From a virus, in the IMG/VR virus record IMGVR_UViG_3300046463_000423, positions 1 through 43,006 of that record: a stretch of 43,006 nt of DNA; one strand, written 5' to 3'. Below, one piece after another: positions 28,141 to 36,528 of this stretch; positions within the stretch are counted from its first letter, which is position 1, and every line of letters starts with the position of its first letter. The notes below the pieces were generated by a model. It had not been told where the DNA came from, searched no databases, and worked only from the letters and a program-made list of their open reading frames with translations. The position numbers and the translations under genes are program-made.

Positions 28141-28560
28141 CAAACCGAATTCTCTGTGTGGGAATGGCGTCGCACGATGTTCCTCGCATCTGCGCGCAAC
28201 CAAGGGACCGCTCAAGGCAGCTAACCGGCCAACGCCGGCTCTGTGCCGCGAGCGGATCTCTACACACTCCATTTGCGCATGAGCGCTGCTCAGCAGTTGG
28301 CACTGCGGCCGAGTCCCGGCCTGTACGGGGCAGCGTTCAGCCGCAAATGATTCCCCGCGCTGCTCCCGGAGACATGCCCGCATTGCTGTAAGCGGTAGCC
28401 GGTGAGCGCGCACCTATAGCGAACATCGACCTTGCGGTCACGCGCCTGGCCGTGGAGTGGCGCGAAGCATCACGAGTAACCCCGGCAGGCCACGATAGGA
28501 CGTAAGCCCCACCTCCGCCTCATCTTCGGATGAGGTTTCAAGGCGCTAGGCGTGGTCAAC
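28141..28560 (+). ncRNA. Inverted-repeat-rich non-coding region, candidate structured RNA
   Basis: About 440 bases without a convincing gene. Helices seen: CCGCTC/GAGCGG (28208-28213 with 28250-28255) enclosing CCGGC/GCCGG; CATTTGCG/CGCAAATG (28270-28277 with 28342-28349) stacked, across a 3x3 internal loop, on GAGCGCTG/CAGCGTTC (28281-28288 with 28331-28338), which encloses two hairpins (28293-28306, 28307-28321); CGCGCC/GGCGCG (28441-28446 with 28459-28464); CCTCATC-TTCG-GATGAGG (28518-28535). A CGGGG/CCCCG pair (28326, 28353) could form a pseudoknot. Lies shortly before the terminase genes. Confidence 0.5.
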
Positions 28561-28580
28561 CCATACACACAGGAAGTGTA

Positions 28581-28853
28581 ATGAACAGTGTGCACGCATC
28601 CGGCGCCACCATCACGATCACGCCGCACGAGGGCGAGCCGATAACGCTAGAAGGCCGGCTCCACATACCGAACGAGCACATCAACCGCAACGATTGCGAA
28701 GCATGGCCGAATAGCCTGAGTGGAGCGATCACGGTTACGTTCGACGTGCGCTGCAACGGATGGCGCGTGTACGACACGCTGTCGAAGTTGCCACGTGCGC
28801 CGCGCAAGGTGGCGCAATGGAAGCGGGAGCAAACGCCACTGCGTTACCGATAG
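28581..28853 (+). CDS. Hypothetical protein (90 aa)
   Basis: ATG 28581 with AGGAAG upstream. Product begins MNSVHASGATITITPHEGEP and contains SGAITVTFDVRCNGWRVYDTL, a small beta-rich domain, then a basic tail. No family recognised. It lies between the structured region and the terminase small subunit. Confidence 0.55.
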   Translation: MNSVHASGATITITPHEGEPITLEGRLHIPNEHINRNDCEAWPNSLSGAITVTFDVRCNGWRVYDTLSKLPRAPRKVAQWKREQTPLRYR

Positions 28854-28919
28854 TAAGCTGAGCGGTTTCCGCTCGACGCTCGCGCATCTGAGCGCAAGAA
28901 TTCACTCAACAGGACCGAT

Positions 28920-29708
28920 ATGGCGCTGACAGACAAGCAGCGCCGCTTTGTGGACGAGTATCTGGTGGACTTGAACGCCACGCAAGCGGCGATTCGGGCG
29001 GGATACAAGCCCAAGTGGGCAGATTCGCAGGCATACCAGCTACTCCATAAAACTCCAGTCACGAAGTATTTGGAGCAGCGCCGCAAAGAGTTGGCCGAGG
29101 CAACCAAGATCACGCCAGAGGTGGTGCTCAAGCAATGGTGGGAACTCGCCAATGTCGATGTCAACGATCTCGTTGAGTATCGGCGTTCGAACTGCCGCCA
29201 TTGCTGGGGCAACGACCATGAATACCAGTGGACGCATGGCGAGTTCGAGAAGGCGCAGCGTGAAGCTGAGGACGAGGGCAAGCCTGAGCCGTCGATGAGT
29301 GGCGGATTCGGTTTCGACCACAACCGCGAGCCCAATCCTGAGTGCCCTGAGTGCGGCGGAGAAGGCAAGGGGAAAATCCATGTGCACGACACGCGCCGAC
29401 TGAAGGGCGCCGCCCGGCTGCTTTATGCCGGCGTGCACCAGGGTAAAGATGGCCTGAAGGTGCTGATCGACGACCGCATGAAGGCGCGTGAGCACGTAGG
29501 CCGCCACCTCGGCATGTTTAACGACAAGCGCGACGACGTGATCAAGGAGTTGGCCGCCGAGAAGATGCGGCTGGAAATTGAGCGGATGCGAATCGAGAAC
29601 GAGCGGCTCCGCAAGGAAGTCGAGGACGATGACGATGCGCCGCCCGAATCGCGCAAGTTCGTGATCGAGGTCAAGGACGCACGGAAGCGCAACGATGCCG
29701 AGTCTTAA
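28920..29708 (+). CDS. terS: Terminase small subunit with zinc-finger insert
   Basis: A 262-residue protein. N-terminal HTH (LTDKQRRFVDEYLVDLNATQAAIRAGYKPKWADSQAYQLLHKTPVTKYLEQRR) is the usual Terminase_2-type DNA-binding module. C92-x2-C95 and C142-x2-C145 bracket an acidic insert and form a DnaJ-like zinc finger (CPECGGEGKG). The C-terminus is a coiled coil (MRLEIERMRIENERLRKEV). It recognises the packaging site and recruits the large subunit. AGGACC precedes the ATG. Confidence 0.9.
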   Translation: MALTDKQRRFVDEYLVDLNATQAAIRAGYKPKWADSQAYQLLHKTPVTKYLEQRRKELAEATKITPEVVLKQWWELANVDVNDLVEYRRSNCRHCWGNDHEYQWTHGEFEKAQREAEDEGKPEPSMSGGFGFDHNREPNPECPECGGEGKGKIHVHDTRRLKGAARLLYAGVHQGKDGLKVLIDDRMKAREHVGRHLGMFNDKRDDVIKELAAEKMRLEIERMRIENERLRKEVEDDDDAPPESRKFVIEVKDARKRNDAES

Positions 29709-30969
29709 CGTACCGCAGGCTCAGTTCCTGTCGATGGAGCACAAGTTTCGCGCCTACGTTGCCGGTTTCGGATCGGGTAAGACGTGGGTTGGTTGTGGTG
29801 GCCTGATGCAGCACTTCTGGGAGTATCCGCGCATCAATGCGGGGTATTTCGCGCCGTCGTATCCGCAGATTCGTGACATTTTCTATCCGACCGTTGAAGA
29901 AGTGGCTGCCGATTGGGGGCTGAAGACTCGCATCAACGAGTCGAACAAGGAAGTGCACATCTTCGAGGGACGCAAGTCGCGCGGCACGATCATCTGCCGC
30001 TCGATGGAGCGTCCGGAGACGATCGTCGGCTTCAAGATCGGCAAGGCGCTGTGCGACGAGCTCGACGTGATGAAGTCCGACAAGGCCCGGCAGGCGTGGC
30101 GCAAGATCATCGCGCGGATGCGGTACAAGGTCGATAACCTGAAGAACGGTGTCGACGTCACGACCACGCCGGAAGGCTTCAAGTTCGTGCACGAGCAGTT
30201 CGTCAAGCAGCTCGGTTCCAAGCTGAATCTCGAACGGCTGTATGGGCTGATCCAGGCGAGCACGTATGACAACGAAGCGAACCTGCCTGACGATTACATC
30301 GACTCGCTGTTCCTGACGTATCCGCCGCAACTGATCGACGCATATCTGCGCGGCCAGTTCTGCAACCTGACGAGCGGCAGCGTCTATCCGAACTTCGACC
30401 GCAAGCTGAACCACACGAACGCCGAGATCGCCGCCGGCGAGCCGCTGCACATCGGCATGGACTTTAACGTTCTGCGCATGGCCGCGGTTGTCTACGTGAT
30501 CCGCGACGGTGCGCCGCACGCGGTGGATGAACTGGTCGACGTGCGCGACACGCCAGATATGGCGCGGCTGATCGGCGAGCGCTGGCGCGACAACGGCCAC
30601 GCGATCACGATCTATCCCGATGCGAGCGGCCAGAACACGAGCAGCAAGAAGGCGTCCGAGTCCGACATTTCGATTCTCAAGCAGGCGAAGTTCACGATCA
30701 ACGTTGGATCGACAAACCCGGCTGTCAAGGATCGCGTGCTGTCGACAAACGCCATGCTGCTGAACGGCCAGGGCGAACGCCGCATGAAGGTGAACACGCG
30801 GCGCTGCCCGAAGTTCACCGAAGGTCTCGAACAGCAGGCATACGACGAGCGCGGAGAACCGGACAAGTCGAGCGGCGTGGATCACGTCAACGACGCCGGC
30901 ACGTATCCGATCGTCCGCATGTATCCCATCGTGAAGCGCCAGACGACCGTCCGCCCGCTCCACATGTAA
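29695..30969 (+). CDS. terL: Terminase large subunit
   Basis: A 424-residue packaging motor/nuclease. Walker A GFGSGKT (24-30), Walker B-like ALCDELDVM (118-126) with catalytic-type Glu, and nuclease domain Asp in HIGMDFNV (about 256) and in IYPDASG (about 305). It pumps DNA into the prohead and makes the headful or end cut. The start overlaps the small subunit by 14 bases. The general form resembles Sf6/P22-related terminases, in line with the P22-type coat protein. Confidence 0.93.
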   Translation: MPSLNVPQAQFLSMEHKFRAYVAGFGSGKTWVGCGGLMQHFWEYPRINAGYFAPSYPQIRDIFYPTVEEVAADWGLKTRINESNKEVHIFEGRKSRGTIICRSMERPETIVGFKIGKALCDELDVMKSDKARQAWRKIIARMRYKVDNLKNGVDVTTTPEGFKFVHEQFVKQLGSKLNLERLYGLIQASTYDNEANLPDDYIDSLFLTYPPQLIDAYLRGQFCNLTSGSVYPNFDRKLNHTNAEIAAGEPLHIGMDFNVLRMAAVVYVIRDGAPHAVDELVDVRDTPDMARLIGERWRDNGHAITIYPDASGQNTSSKKASESDISILKQAKFTINVGSTNPAVKDRVLSTNAMLLNGQGERRMKVNTRRCPKFTEGLEQQAYDERGEPDKSSGVDHVNDAGTYPIVRMYPIVKRQTTVRPLHM

Positions 30970-30987
30970 CCGAACAACACACAAGGA

Positions 30988-31006
30988 AGCCCGCCGCGCG
31001 CGGGCT
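30988..31006 (+). other. Hairpin between SD-like site and start codon
   Basis: Seven-base stem AGCCCGC/GCGGGCT, loop CGCGC. AAGGA lies just 5' of it (30983-30987) and ATG 31015 follows 8 bases after. Weak T-richness 3' (TATTTG) means partial termination is an alternative role. Confidence 0.5.
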
Positions 31007-31014
31007 ATTTGCAC

Positions 31015-31749
31015 ATGCGCGAACAGATCGACCTTCGACTCGGCGATTGCCTGGAGGTGATGAAGGCAATACCCGATGCGAGCGTTGATTTGATTCTGTG
31101 CGATTTGCCCTACGGAACGACGGCTTGCAAATGGGATTCGGTTATCCCCTTCGAACCGCTATGGGCGCAATACAGGCGCATTGCAAAGCCGAACGCGGCG
31201 ATTGTGCTGACGGCGAGCCAGCCGTTCACGACGGCGTTGATCGCGTCGAACCTGAAAGACTTCCGCTATTGCTGGGTGTGGGAGAAAGAGCAGGGCGTCA
31301 ATTTCCTGATGGCGAAGAAGCAGCCGATGAAGGTGCACGAGGACGTTTGCGTTTTCTCTGTCGGGCAGACGTTGTATGTCCCGCAGATGACCGTCGGAAA
31401 GCCGTACACGAGCGGTAAGGGCGACAGCGGCGATGTGAGCGGCAACGTCAAAAAGGTGCAGACGAAGAACTTCGGCGCTCGATACCCGCGCTCAGTCATT
31501 CGCATCAACCGAGAAACGGGCTTGCACCCCACACAAAAGCCCGTCGCGCTGATGGAGTACCTAATCCGCACGTACACGAACGAAGGCGACACGGTGCTCG
31601 ATAACTGCATGGGGTCGGGCACAACCGGCGTCGCATGCGCCAACACCGGCCGCAAGTTCATAGGCATTGAGCGCGATCCCGGCTACTTCGCCATCGCAAC
31701 GAACCGCATCGCAGAGGCGCAATCTCGCGACCTGCTGAGCGCAGCATAA
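31015..31749 (+). CDS. DNA N6-adenine methyltransferase (beta class)
   Basis: A 244-residue enzyme with catalytic DLPYGTTACKWD (30-41) first and SAM-binding LDNCMGSGTTG near residue 200. The DLPYG variant of DPPY is typical of phage adenine methyltransferases of this type. An orphan inside the late operon between TerL and portal genes, so it would be made late and could modify DNA before packaging. No ordinary ribosome site is adjacent to the ATG. Confidence 0.88.
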   Translation: MREQIDLRLGDCLEVMKAIPDASVDLILCDLPYGTTACKWDSVIPFEPLWAQYRRIAKPNAAIVLTASQPFTTALIASNLKDFRYCWVWEKEQGVNFLMAKKQPMKVHEDVCVFSVGQTLYVPQMTVGKPYTSGKGDSGDVSGNVKKVQTKNFGARYPRSVIRINRETGLHPTQKPVALMEYLIRTYTNEGDTVLDNCMGSGTTGVACANTGRKFIGIERDPGYFAIATNRIAEAQSRDLLSAA

Positions 31750-31762
31750 ACACGACACACAC

Positions 31763-33163
31763 ATGACGACAACAGTGCGCGACCAGTCCGCCGCAGTCGC
31801 TTCGATGGCTGAGAACTGGCCGATTATCGACGCACTGCTCGGCGGCACGCCTGCCATGCGATCGGCAGGCACCACATATCTACCGCAGTGGCCCGGCGAA
31901 TCCAGCGACGCATACAAGGCGCGCAAGGACACGGCGACGCTGTTCCCTGCGTTCCCTCGCACGGTCGAGGTGCTGGCAGGCAAGCCATTCAGCAAGCCTG
32001 TCACGCTGACCGACGATGTGCCGGCGCGCATCAAGGACTGGTGCGACACGGACATTGATCTGCAAGGGCGCAACCTGCATGCGTTCGCTGCGAGCGTGTC
32101 TGAGGAAGCGCTGTCGCACGGAATCACTGGCATTCTGGTCGACTGTCCGCCAGCGAATGGCGTGCGGACGCAGGCAGAGGAACAAGCCGCGGGCATCCGG
32201 CCGTATTGGGTGCATATCCATGCTGGCAACATTCTCGGCTGGCGCTCGCAGCGCATCAACGGCGCGGAAGTGTTCACGCAGCTTCGACTGCTCGAACAGG
32301 TGATCGAGGATGACGGCCAGTTCGGCGAGAAGCTGATCGAGCAAGTGCGCGTGCTGTATCCCGGCAAGTGGCAGACCTATCGCGAGTCGGAGAAGCCTGA
32401 TCCGACGACCGGCAAGCCCGAATGGATTCTGCACGAGGAAGGCACGACGACGCTCGACGTGATCCCATTCGTGCCGATCTACGGCCGGCGCACCGGGTTC
32501 ATGACCGCGGTCCCGCCGCTGCTCGAACTGGCGCACATGAACGTCGAGCACTGGCAGAGCAAGAGCGATCAGCAGACGATCCTGCACGTCGCGCGCGTGC
32601 CGATCCTGTTCGGCAAAAAACTCGGCGAAGCGCCAATCGTTGTCGGTGCCGGCTCAATGGTTACGTCTGACGACGAAAAGGGCGATCTGAAGTACGTCGA
32701 GCACTCTGGCGCAGCAATCGAAGCAGGGCGGCTCTCGCTGCTTGATCTTGAAGACCGCATGCGTCAGGTTGGCGCCGAACTGCTCGTCATCAAGCCGGGC
32801 AAGACGACCGTCGCGCAGACCGTCGCCGAGAACGAAGCGGGCATGTGCGCGCTGCAACGGCTCATCGAGGACGTCGAGGATGGCATCGACGCCGCGCTCG
32901 CGCTGACCGCGCGCTGGATCAAGGAAGCGAAGGGCGGCAACGTCCAGATCTTCAAGGACTTCGGCGTAGCGACGCTTGCTGAGGCATCGATCGACCTGCT
33001 GCGAGACATGAACGTCGACGGCACGTTCTCCGACGAATCGCTGTTCAACGAAGCGAAACGCCGCGGCTACATCAGCCCAGAAACGACGTGGGATGACGAG
33101 AAGCTGCGCATCAAGCAGAACACGCCGAAGGGCGAACTTGGCGCGGTCGGCATTACTGATTGA
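31763..33163 (+). CDS. Portal protein, DUF4055 family
   Basis: A 466-residue protein matching the DUF4055 portal pattern: WPIIDALLGGTPAMRSAGTTYLPQWPGESSDAYKARKDTATLFPAFPRTVEVLAGKPFSKPV at the N-terminus and LLELAHMNVEHWQSKSDQQTILHVARVPILFGKKLGE in the middle. Portal dodecamers form the DNA gate at one capsid vertex. The location between terminase and scaffold/coat genes is the canonical portal position. No clear ribosome site. A terminator follows. Confidence 0.85.
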   Translation: MTTTVRDQSAAVASMAENWPIIDALLGGTPAMRSAGTTYLPQWPGESSDAYKARKDTATLFPAFPRTVEVLAGKPFSKPVTLTDDVPARIKDWCDTDIDLQGRNLHAFAASVSEEALSHGITGILVDCPPANGVRTQAEEQAAGIRPYWVHIHAGNILGWRSQRINGAEVFTQLRLLEQVIEDDGQFGEKLIEQVRVLYPGKWQTYRESEKPDPTTGKPEWILHEEGTTTLDVIPFVPIYGRRTGFMTAVPPLLELAHMNVEHWQSKSDQQTILHVARVPILFGKKLGEAPIVVGAGSMVTSDDEKGDLKYVEHSGAAIEAGRLSLLDLEDRMRQVGAELLVIKPGKTTVAQTVAENEAGMCALQRLIEDVEDGIDAALALTARWIKEAKGGNVQIFKDFGVATLAEASIDLLRDMNVDGTFSDESLFNEAKRRGYISPETTWDDEKLRIKQNTPKGELGAVGITD

Positions 33164-33258
33164 CGCTTGACATTTGATCGCAAGTAGCCGTTACGAATTC
33201 GTGATTCGCGAATAGCGAACGCAAAGATCACAGATTTACGGGATACGCAAGACCACGA

Positions 33259-33289
33259 GCCGCACAGCTAACCCTGTGCGGCTTTTTTA
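33259..33289 (+). terminator. Rho-independent terminator after portal
   Basis: Eight-base stem GCCGCACA/TGTGCGGC (33259-33266 with 33275-33282) with T6. The gap 33164-33358 also has TTGACA at 33168 and an imperfect inverted repeat near 33195-33215; no gene seen there. Confidence 0.8.
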
Positions 33290-33358
33290 TTGCCGGTTCC
33301 TCGGATGAGGGGCGGCGCAACACGGCCGGATGGCCTAACAGCTCGGGTTGGATGACCT

Positions 33359-34114
33359 ATGAAACTCAAACTGAATGATGATGGATTCGCAGTCGTGCAA
33401 GACGGCAAGCCGGTTTACCTGAACGACGAAGGCCGCGAGATTGCTTTCGACGTCGCAGGCACCGTGCAAACCATCTCGCGACTCAATTCCGAGGCAAAGG
33501 GGCACCGCGAACGCGCGGAAGCGGCCGAGAAGGTTGCCAAGGCATTCGAGGGCATCACTGACGCCGCCGCAGCACGCAAGGCGCTCGAAACCGTCGCCAA
33601 TCTCGACGCGAAGAAACTCGTCGATGCCGGCGAGATCGAGAAAGTGCGCTCGGAAGCCATCAAGGCTGTCGAGGACAAGTACGCGCCGATCGTTGCCGAA
33701 CGCGACACGCTTCAGCAGTCGCTCGTCAACGAGAAGGTCGGCGGCAGCTTTGCGCGCTCGAAGCTCATCGCGGAAAAGCTCGCGATCCCGGCTGACCTCG
33801 TACAAGCGCGCTTTGGCGACGCGTTCAAGCTGGAAGGCAATGAAGTCGTCGCCTATGACAAGGGCGGCAACAAGCTTTTCAGCCCGAGCAACCCCGGAAA
33901 GGTCGCCTCGTTCGACGAAGCACTCGAACTCATCATCGATCAGTACCCGTATCGCGATTCGATCCTCAAGAGCACCGGCGCATCTGGCGGCGGCGCAACG
34001 GGCGGGTCGGGTGGCGCATCTGGCGGCAAAACCATTACGCGCGCGGCGTTCGACGCTCTCCCGCCTCACAAACAGGCGGAAGCGGCTCGCAGCGGCGTGT
34101 CTATCTCTGATTAA
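33359..34114 (+). CDS. Scaffold-like protein
   Basis: A 251-residue, highly charged helical protein: after a short N-terminal strand region, HRERAEAAEKVAKAFEGITDAAAARKALETVANLDAKKLVDAGEIEKVRSEAIKAVEDKYAPIVAERDTLQQSLVNEKV forms a long coiled coil. A Gly/Ser/Ala linker precedes a KTITRAAFDALPPHKQAEAARSG tail. This architecture between portal and coat genes is typical of scaffolding proteins that shape the prohead. No conserved motif proves it. Confidence 0.7.
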   Translation: MKLKLNDDGFAVVQDGKPVYLNDEGREIAFDVAGTVQTISRLNSEAKGHRERAEAAEKVAKAFEGITDAAAARKALETVANLDAKKLVDAGEIEKVRSEAIKAVEDKYAPIVAERDTLQQSLVNEKVGGSFARSKLIAEKLAIPADLVQARFGDAFKLEGNEVVAYDKGGNKLFSPSNPGKVASFDEALELIIDQYPYRDSILKSTGASGGGATGGSGGASGGKTITRAAFDALPPHKQAEAARSGVSISD

Positions 34115-34128
34115 CAAGGGGTTCATCC

Positions 34129-35256
34129 TTGAACACGCTTACCTCCCTCATCCCTGACCTGTACGCATCGCTCGACATGGTGTCGCGCGAACTGGTCGGC
34201 TTCATCCCCGCAGTCACGCTCGACGCCAGTGTCGACCGAGCCGCGCTGAATCAGCCGGTCCGCGTTTTCCAGACGCCGGCATCGGCTGCTGAGGACGTGT
34301 CGCCGGGCCAGTTGCCGCCCGATGACGGCGATCAGTCGATCGGTAACACGGTCGTCACGATCTCCAAGTCGCGCGCTGTGCCGTTCCGCTGGACCGGCGA
34401 AGAACAGAAGGGCGTCAATTCGGGCGCTGGCTATGCCAACATCCGCCGCGACCAGATCGCGCAGGCGTTCCGCACGCTGACGAACGAAATCGAAGCGAAC
34501 GTCGCAACGCTCGCATCGACCGCATCGCGCGCATGGGGCACGGCTGGCACCACGCCGTTCGCATCGGATCTGAGCGACCCGGCGCAGGTTCGCAAGATCC
34601 TTTCGGACAACGGCGCGCCGCTGTCGGATATGCAAATGGTCATCGATACGACTGCTGGCGCCAAGGTGCGCTCGCTGGCGCAACTGACCAAGGCGAACGA
34701 AGCGGGCACCATCGCCATGCGCGAGCAAGGCACGCTGCTCGACATTCACGGCTTCAAGCTGCGCGAGTCGGCTGGCGTCGGCCAGCACGTATCGGGCACC
34801 GGCGCAAGCTACGTGACCAACGGCGCATTGGCTGTCGGCGCTACGACCATCCCGGTTCAAACCGGCACCGGCACGATCCTGGCGGGCGACGTCATCACCT
34901 TCGCGGGCGACACCAACAAGTACGTTGTCGCGACGGCACTGACTGGCGGCAACGTCGTGATCGCCGCGCCTGGTCTGCGCAAGGCTGTTGCATCGGGCAC
35001 GGCAGTTACTGCCGGCGCCGCATACACCGGCAACATGGCGTTCAGCCGCTCGGCAATCGTGCTGGCGACCCGTATGCCGGCCCTGCCGGAAGAAGGCGAT
35101 ATGGCCGACGACCGTATCACGCTGGTCGACGATCGCAGCGGCCTCGCCTTCGAAGTGGCGATGTACAAGCAATATCGCCGCGTGCGGTATGAGGTGAGCA
35201 TCGCTTACGGTTGGGCGAACATCAAGCCGCAGCACACGGCTCTGTTCTTGGGCTGA
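34129..35256 (+). CDS. Major capsid protein, P22 coat family
   Basis: A 375-residue protein starting at TTG 34129 with AAGGGG upstream. The sequence (MNTLTSLIPDLYASLDMVSRELVGFIPAVTLDASVDRAALNQPVRVFQTP... and RAVPFRWTGEEQKGVNSGAGYANIRRDQIAQAFRTLTNEIEANVA) is typical of the P22 coat protein family (HK97 fold with an inserted domain, here the Gly/Thr-rich ~200-300 region). It forms the icosahedral shell. A strong hairpin terminator follows. Confidence 0.88.
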   Translation: MNTLTSLIPDLYASLDMVSRELVGFIPAVTLDASVDRAALNQPVRVFQTPASAAEDVSPGQLPPDDGDQSIGNTVVTISKSRAVPFRWTGEEQKGVNSGAGYANIRRDQIAQAFRTLTNEIEANVATLASTASRAWGTAGTTPFASDLSDPAQVRKILSDNGAPLSDMQMVIDTTAGAKVRSLAQLTKANEAGTIAMREQGTLLDIHGFKLRESAGVGQHVSGTGASYVTNGALAVGATTIPVQTGTGTILAGDVITFAGDTNKYVVATALTGGNVVIAAPGLRKAVASGTAVTAGAAYTGNMAFSRSAIVLATRMPALPEEGDMADDRITLVDDRSGLAFEVAMYKQYRRVRYEVSIAYGWANIKPQHTALFLG

Positions 35257-35275
35257 TAGGCGCACGCAGCACCTG

Positions 35276-35307
35276 AAAACGCCCGCGGATTCGTCTGCGG
35301 GCGTTTT
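35276..35307 (+). terminator. Bidirectional-type terminator after coat gene
   Basis: Eleven-base stem AAAACGCCCGC/GCGGGCGTTTT (35276-35286 with 35297-35307). Ends 14 bases before the next ATG. Partial termination here would give the high coat to tail ratio usual in phages. Confidence 0.85.
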
Positions 35308-35321
35308 GCATTGGAGAACGC

Positions 35322-35483
35322 ATGGCACGACCGAAGAAAGACGCAGAAGCGCCGCAAAACGACGGCGACATCGCATACGTCACGATGACGCGCGACGCGG
35401 AGCAGTACCCCGAGCCGCACACCGCGCAGGTTCATCCCGACGAAGTGGACAACTACCGCCCAGGCGGTTGGGAGATTGCATAA
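35322..35483 (+). CDS. Hypothetical small head/connector protein (53 aa)
   Basis: ATG 35322 with TTGGAG upstream. Product MARPKKDAEAPQNDGDIAYV.. is polar and ends HPDEVDNYRPGGWEIA, a form typical of short proteins downstream of coat genes. TAAATG junction with the next gene. Confidence 0.6.
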   Translation: MARPKKDAEAPQNDGDIAYVTMTRDAEQYPEPHTAQVHPDEVDNYRPGGWEIA

Positions 35484-35879
35484 ATGCTGACCGCTCAACA
35501 ATTGGCCGACGTCAGAAGATTTTGCGGATACCCATTGTTGGGCGATACCGTTGCCGACGACTCGCGAGACTTCGCCTATGGGTGGGTATCGTCCGGTACG
35601 TGGCAGACGCTTCAGCACCGGTTGACGAGTTTGCGACCGGAGGAAGAGACAACGCTGATTTCGGTGTACCTCACGCCGCTCTATACGCTGGAAACGGCGA
35701 TTTACGGGGCCGGCGCGAATCTGGACACCGATCAGGCCGCGGTATGGACGCGCAACAAGACGGAAGTAGCCGATCGGGCGAAGCTGTTTGACCAGTGGCG
35801 GCGCCGCATGTGCTATTTCATCGGCGTTGCGCCCGGCCCGTCGCTCGGCAATGGCGGCTCGCAAGTAATTCGGGGCTGA
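35484..35879 (+). CDS. Head-tail connector-like protein
   Basis: A 131-residue helical protein (LTAQQLADVRRFCGYPLLGDTVADDSRDFAYGWVSSGTWQTLQHRLTSLRPEEETTLISVYLTPLYTLETAIYGAGANLD..). Length, helical content and position directly after the coat cluster match gp6/gp15-type connectors that join the portal to the tail. No named motif. Confidence 0.6.
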   Translation: MLTAQQLADVRRFCGYPLLGDTVADDSRDFAYGWVSSGTWQTLQHRLTSLRPEEETTLISVYLTPLYTLETAIYGAGANLDTDQAAVWTRNKTEVADRAKLFDQWRRRMCYFIGVAPGPSLGNGGSQVIRG

Positions 35880-35880
35880 T

Positions 35881-36525
35881 ATGGACGGCACGAAGGCACA
35901 GAGCCTCGTATATCGGGGCTACGCAATCGCGGCGTCGAAGCTCGGCACCGCATACAGCCAGTATCGCCCCGCGTCAGCCGATCTGACCGGCCTCGCGCCG
36001 ATTTCGACGTCATTGCTCGCCAGTTTCAACGCTGAGGACATGACGTACAGCCGGCCGAACAAGTACGCGAAGCCCACATGGTACGCGCTGGTCGACGGCA
36101 CGCAGACGCAGGTCGGTGATTACCTGATTGGTGCGGCCGGAACGTTCTTCATCGCTGCGCAACAGCCGCTTCTGCCGATTCTGGCGGTCGAGTGCAATCG
36201 CACGCTGTCGTTTGCGCGACCGCAGACGCAGGCGCAATTCGGCGCGGTGACGAATTACGAAGGCAACACGCCAACGACGCAAACGCCGCTCGCGACGGGC
36301 TGGCATGCGTCTGTGCTGCAAGGCACGAAGGGCGAAAAGAACGAGGTCGGCTTGCCTGGCGACACGCGTAATCCGTGGTGGGCGATTCTGCTGCCTGCTA
36401 TTCCGGGCGTGACGCTGCAAACCGGCGATCTGGCATCTGACGACATCGGGCGCCGATACATTCTGTCGAGCGTTGAATTGACGGATCTCGGGTATCGATG
36501 TACCGCGCAGCAATCACAGGCGTAA
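35881..36525 (+). CDS. Head-tail joining/stopper-like protein
   Basis: A 214-residue protein, N-terminal helical (SLVYRGYAIAASKLGTAYSQYRP) with a beta-rich middle (KPTWYALVDGTQTQVGDYLIGAAGTFFIAAQQPLLPILAVECNRTLSFARP). Position between connector and tail-terminator-like genes suggests a head-completion or stopper protein. No family recognised. Confidence 0.55.
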   Translation: MDGTKAQSLVYRGYAIAASKLGTAYSQYRPASADLTGLAPISTSLLASFNAEDMTYSRPNKYAKPTWYALVDGTQTQVGDYLIGAAGTFFIAAQQPLLPILAVECNRTLSFARPQTQAQFGAVTNYEGNTPTTQTPLATGWHASVLQGTKGEKNEVGLPGDTRNPWWAILLPAIPGVTLQTGDLASDDIGRRYILSSVELTDLGYRCTAQQSQA

Positions 36526-36528
36526 AAA

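Noticed and set aside
28158-28391. 77-codon frame inside the non-coding region
   Set aside because: GTG start without ribosome site, Arg/Pro/Ser-rich unstructured product, and the stretch is explained better by nested inverted repeats.
29671-31014. 447-codon minus-strand frame opposite the terminase large subunit
   Set aside because: Mirror of strong codon bias in TerL; no ribosome site, promoter or domain.
9989-31749. Complete restriction-modification system
   Set aside because: None of the four methyltransferases has a neighbouring restriction endonuclease or specificity gene.
34123-35376. 417-codon minus-strand frame opposite the coat gene
   Set aside because: Same reason: antisense shadow of the P22-type coat gene.
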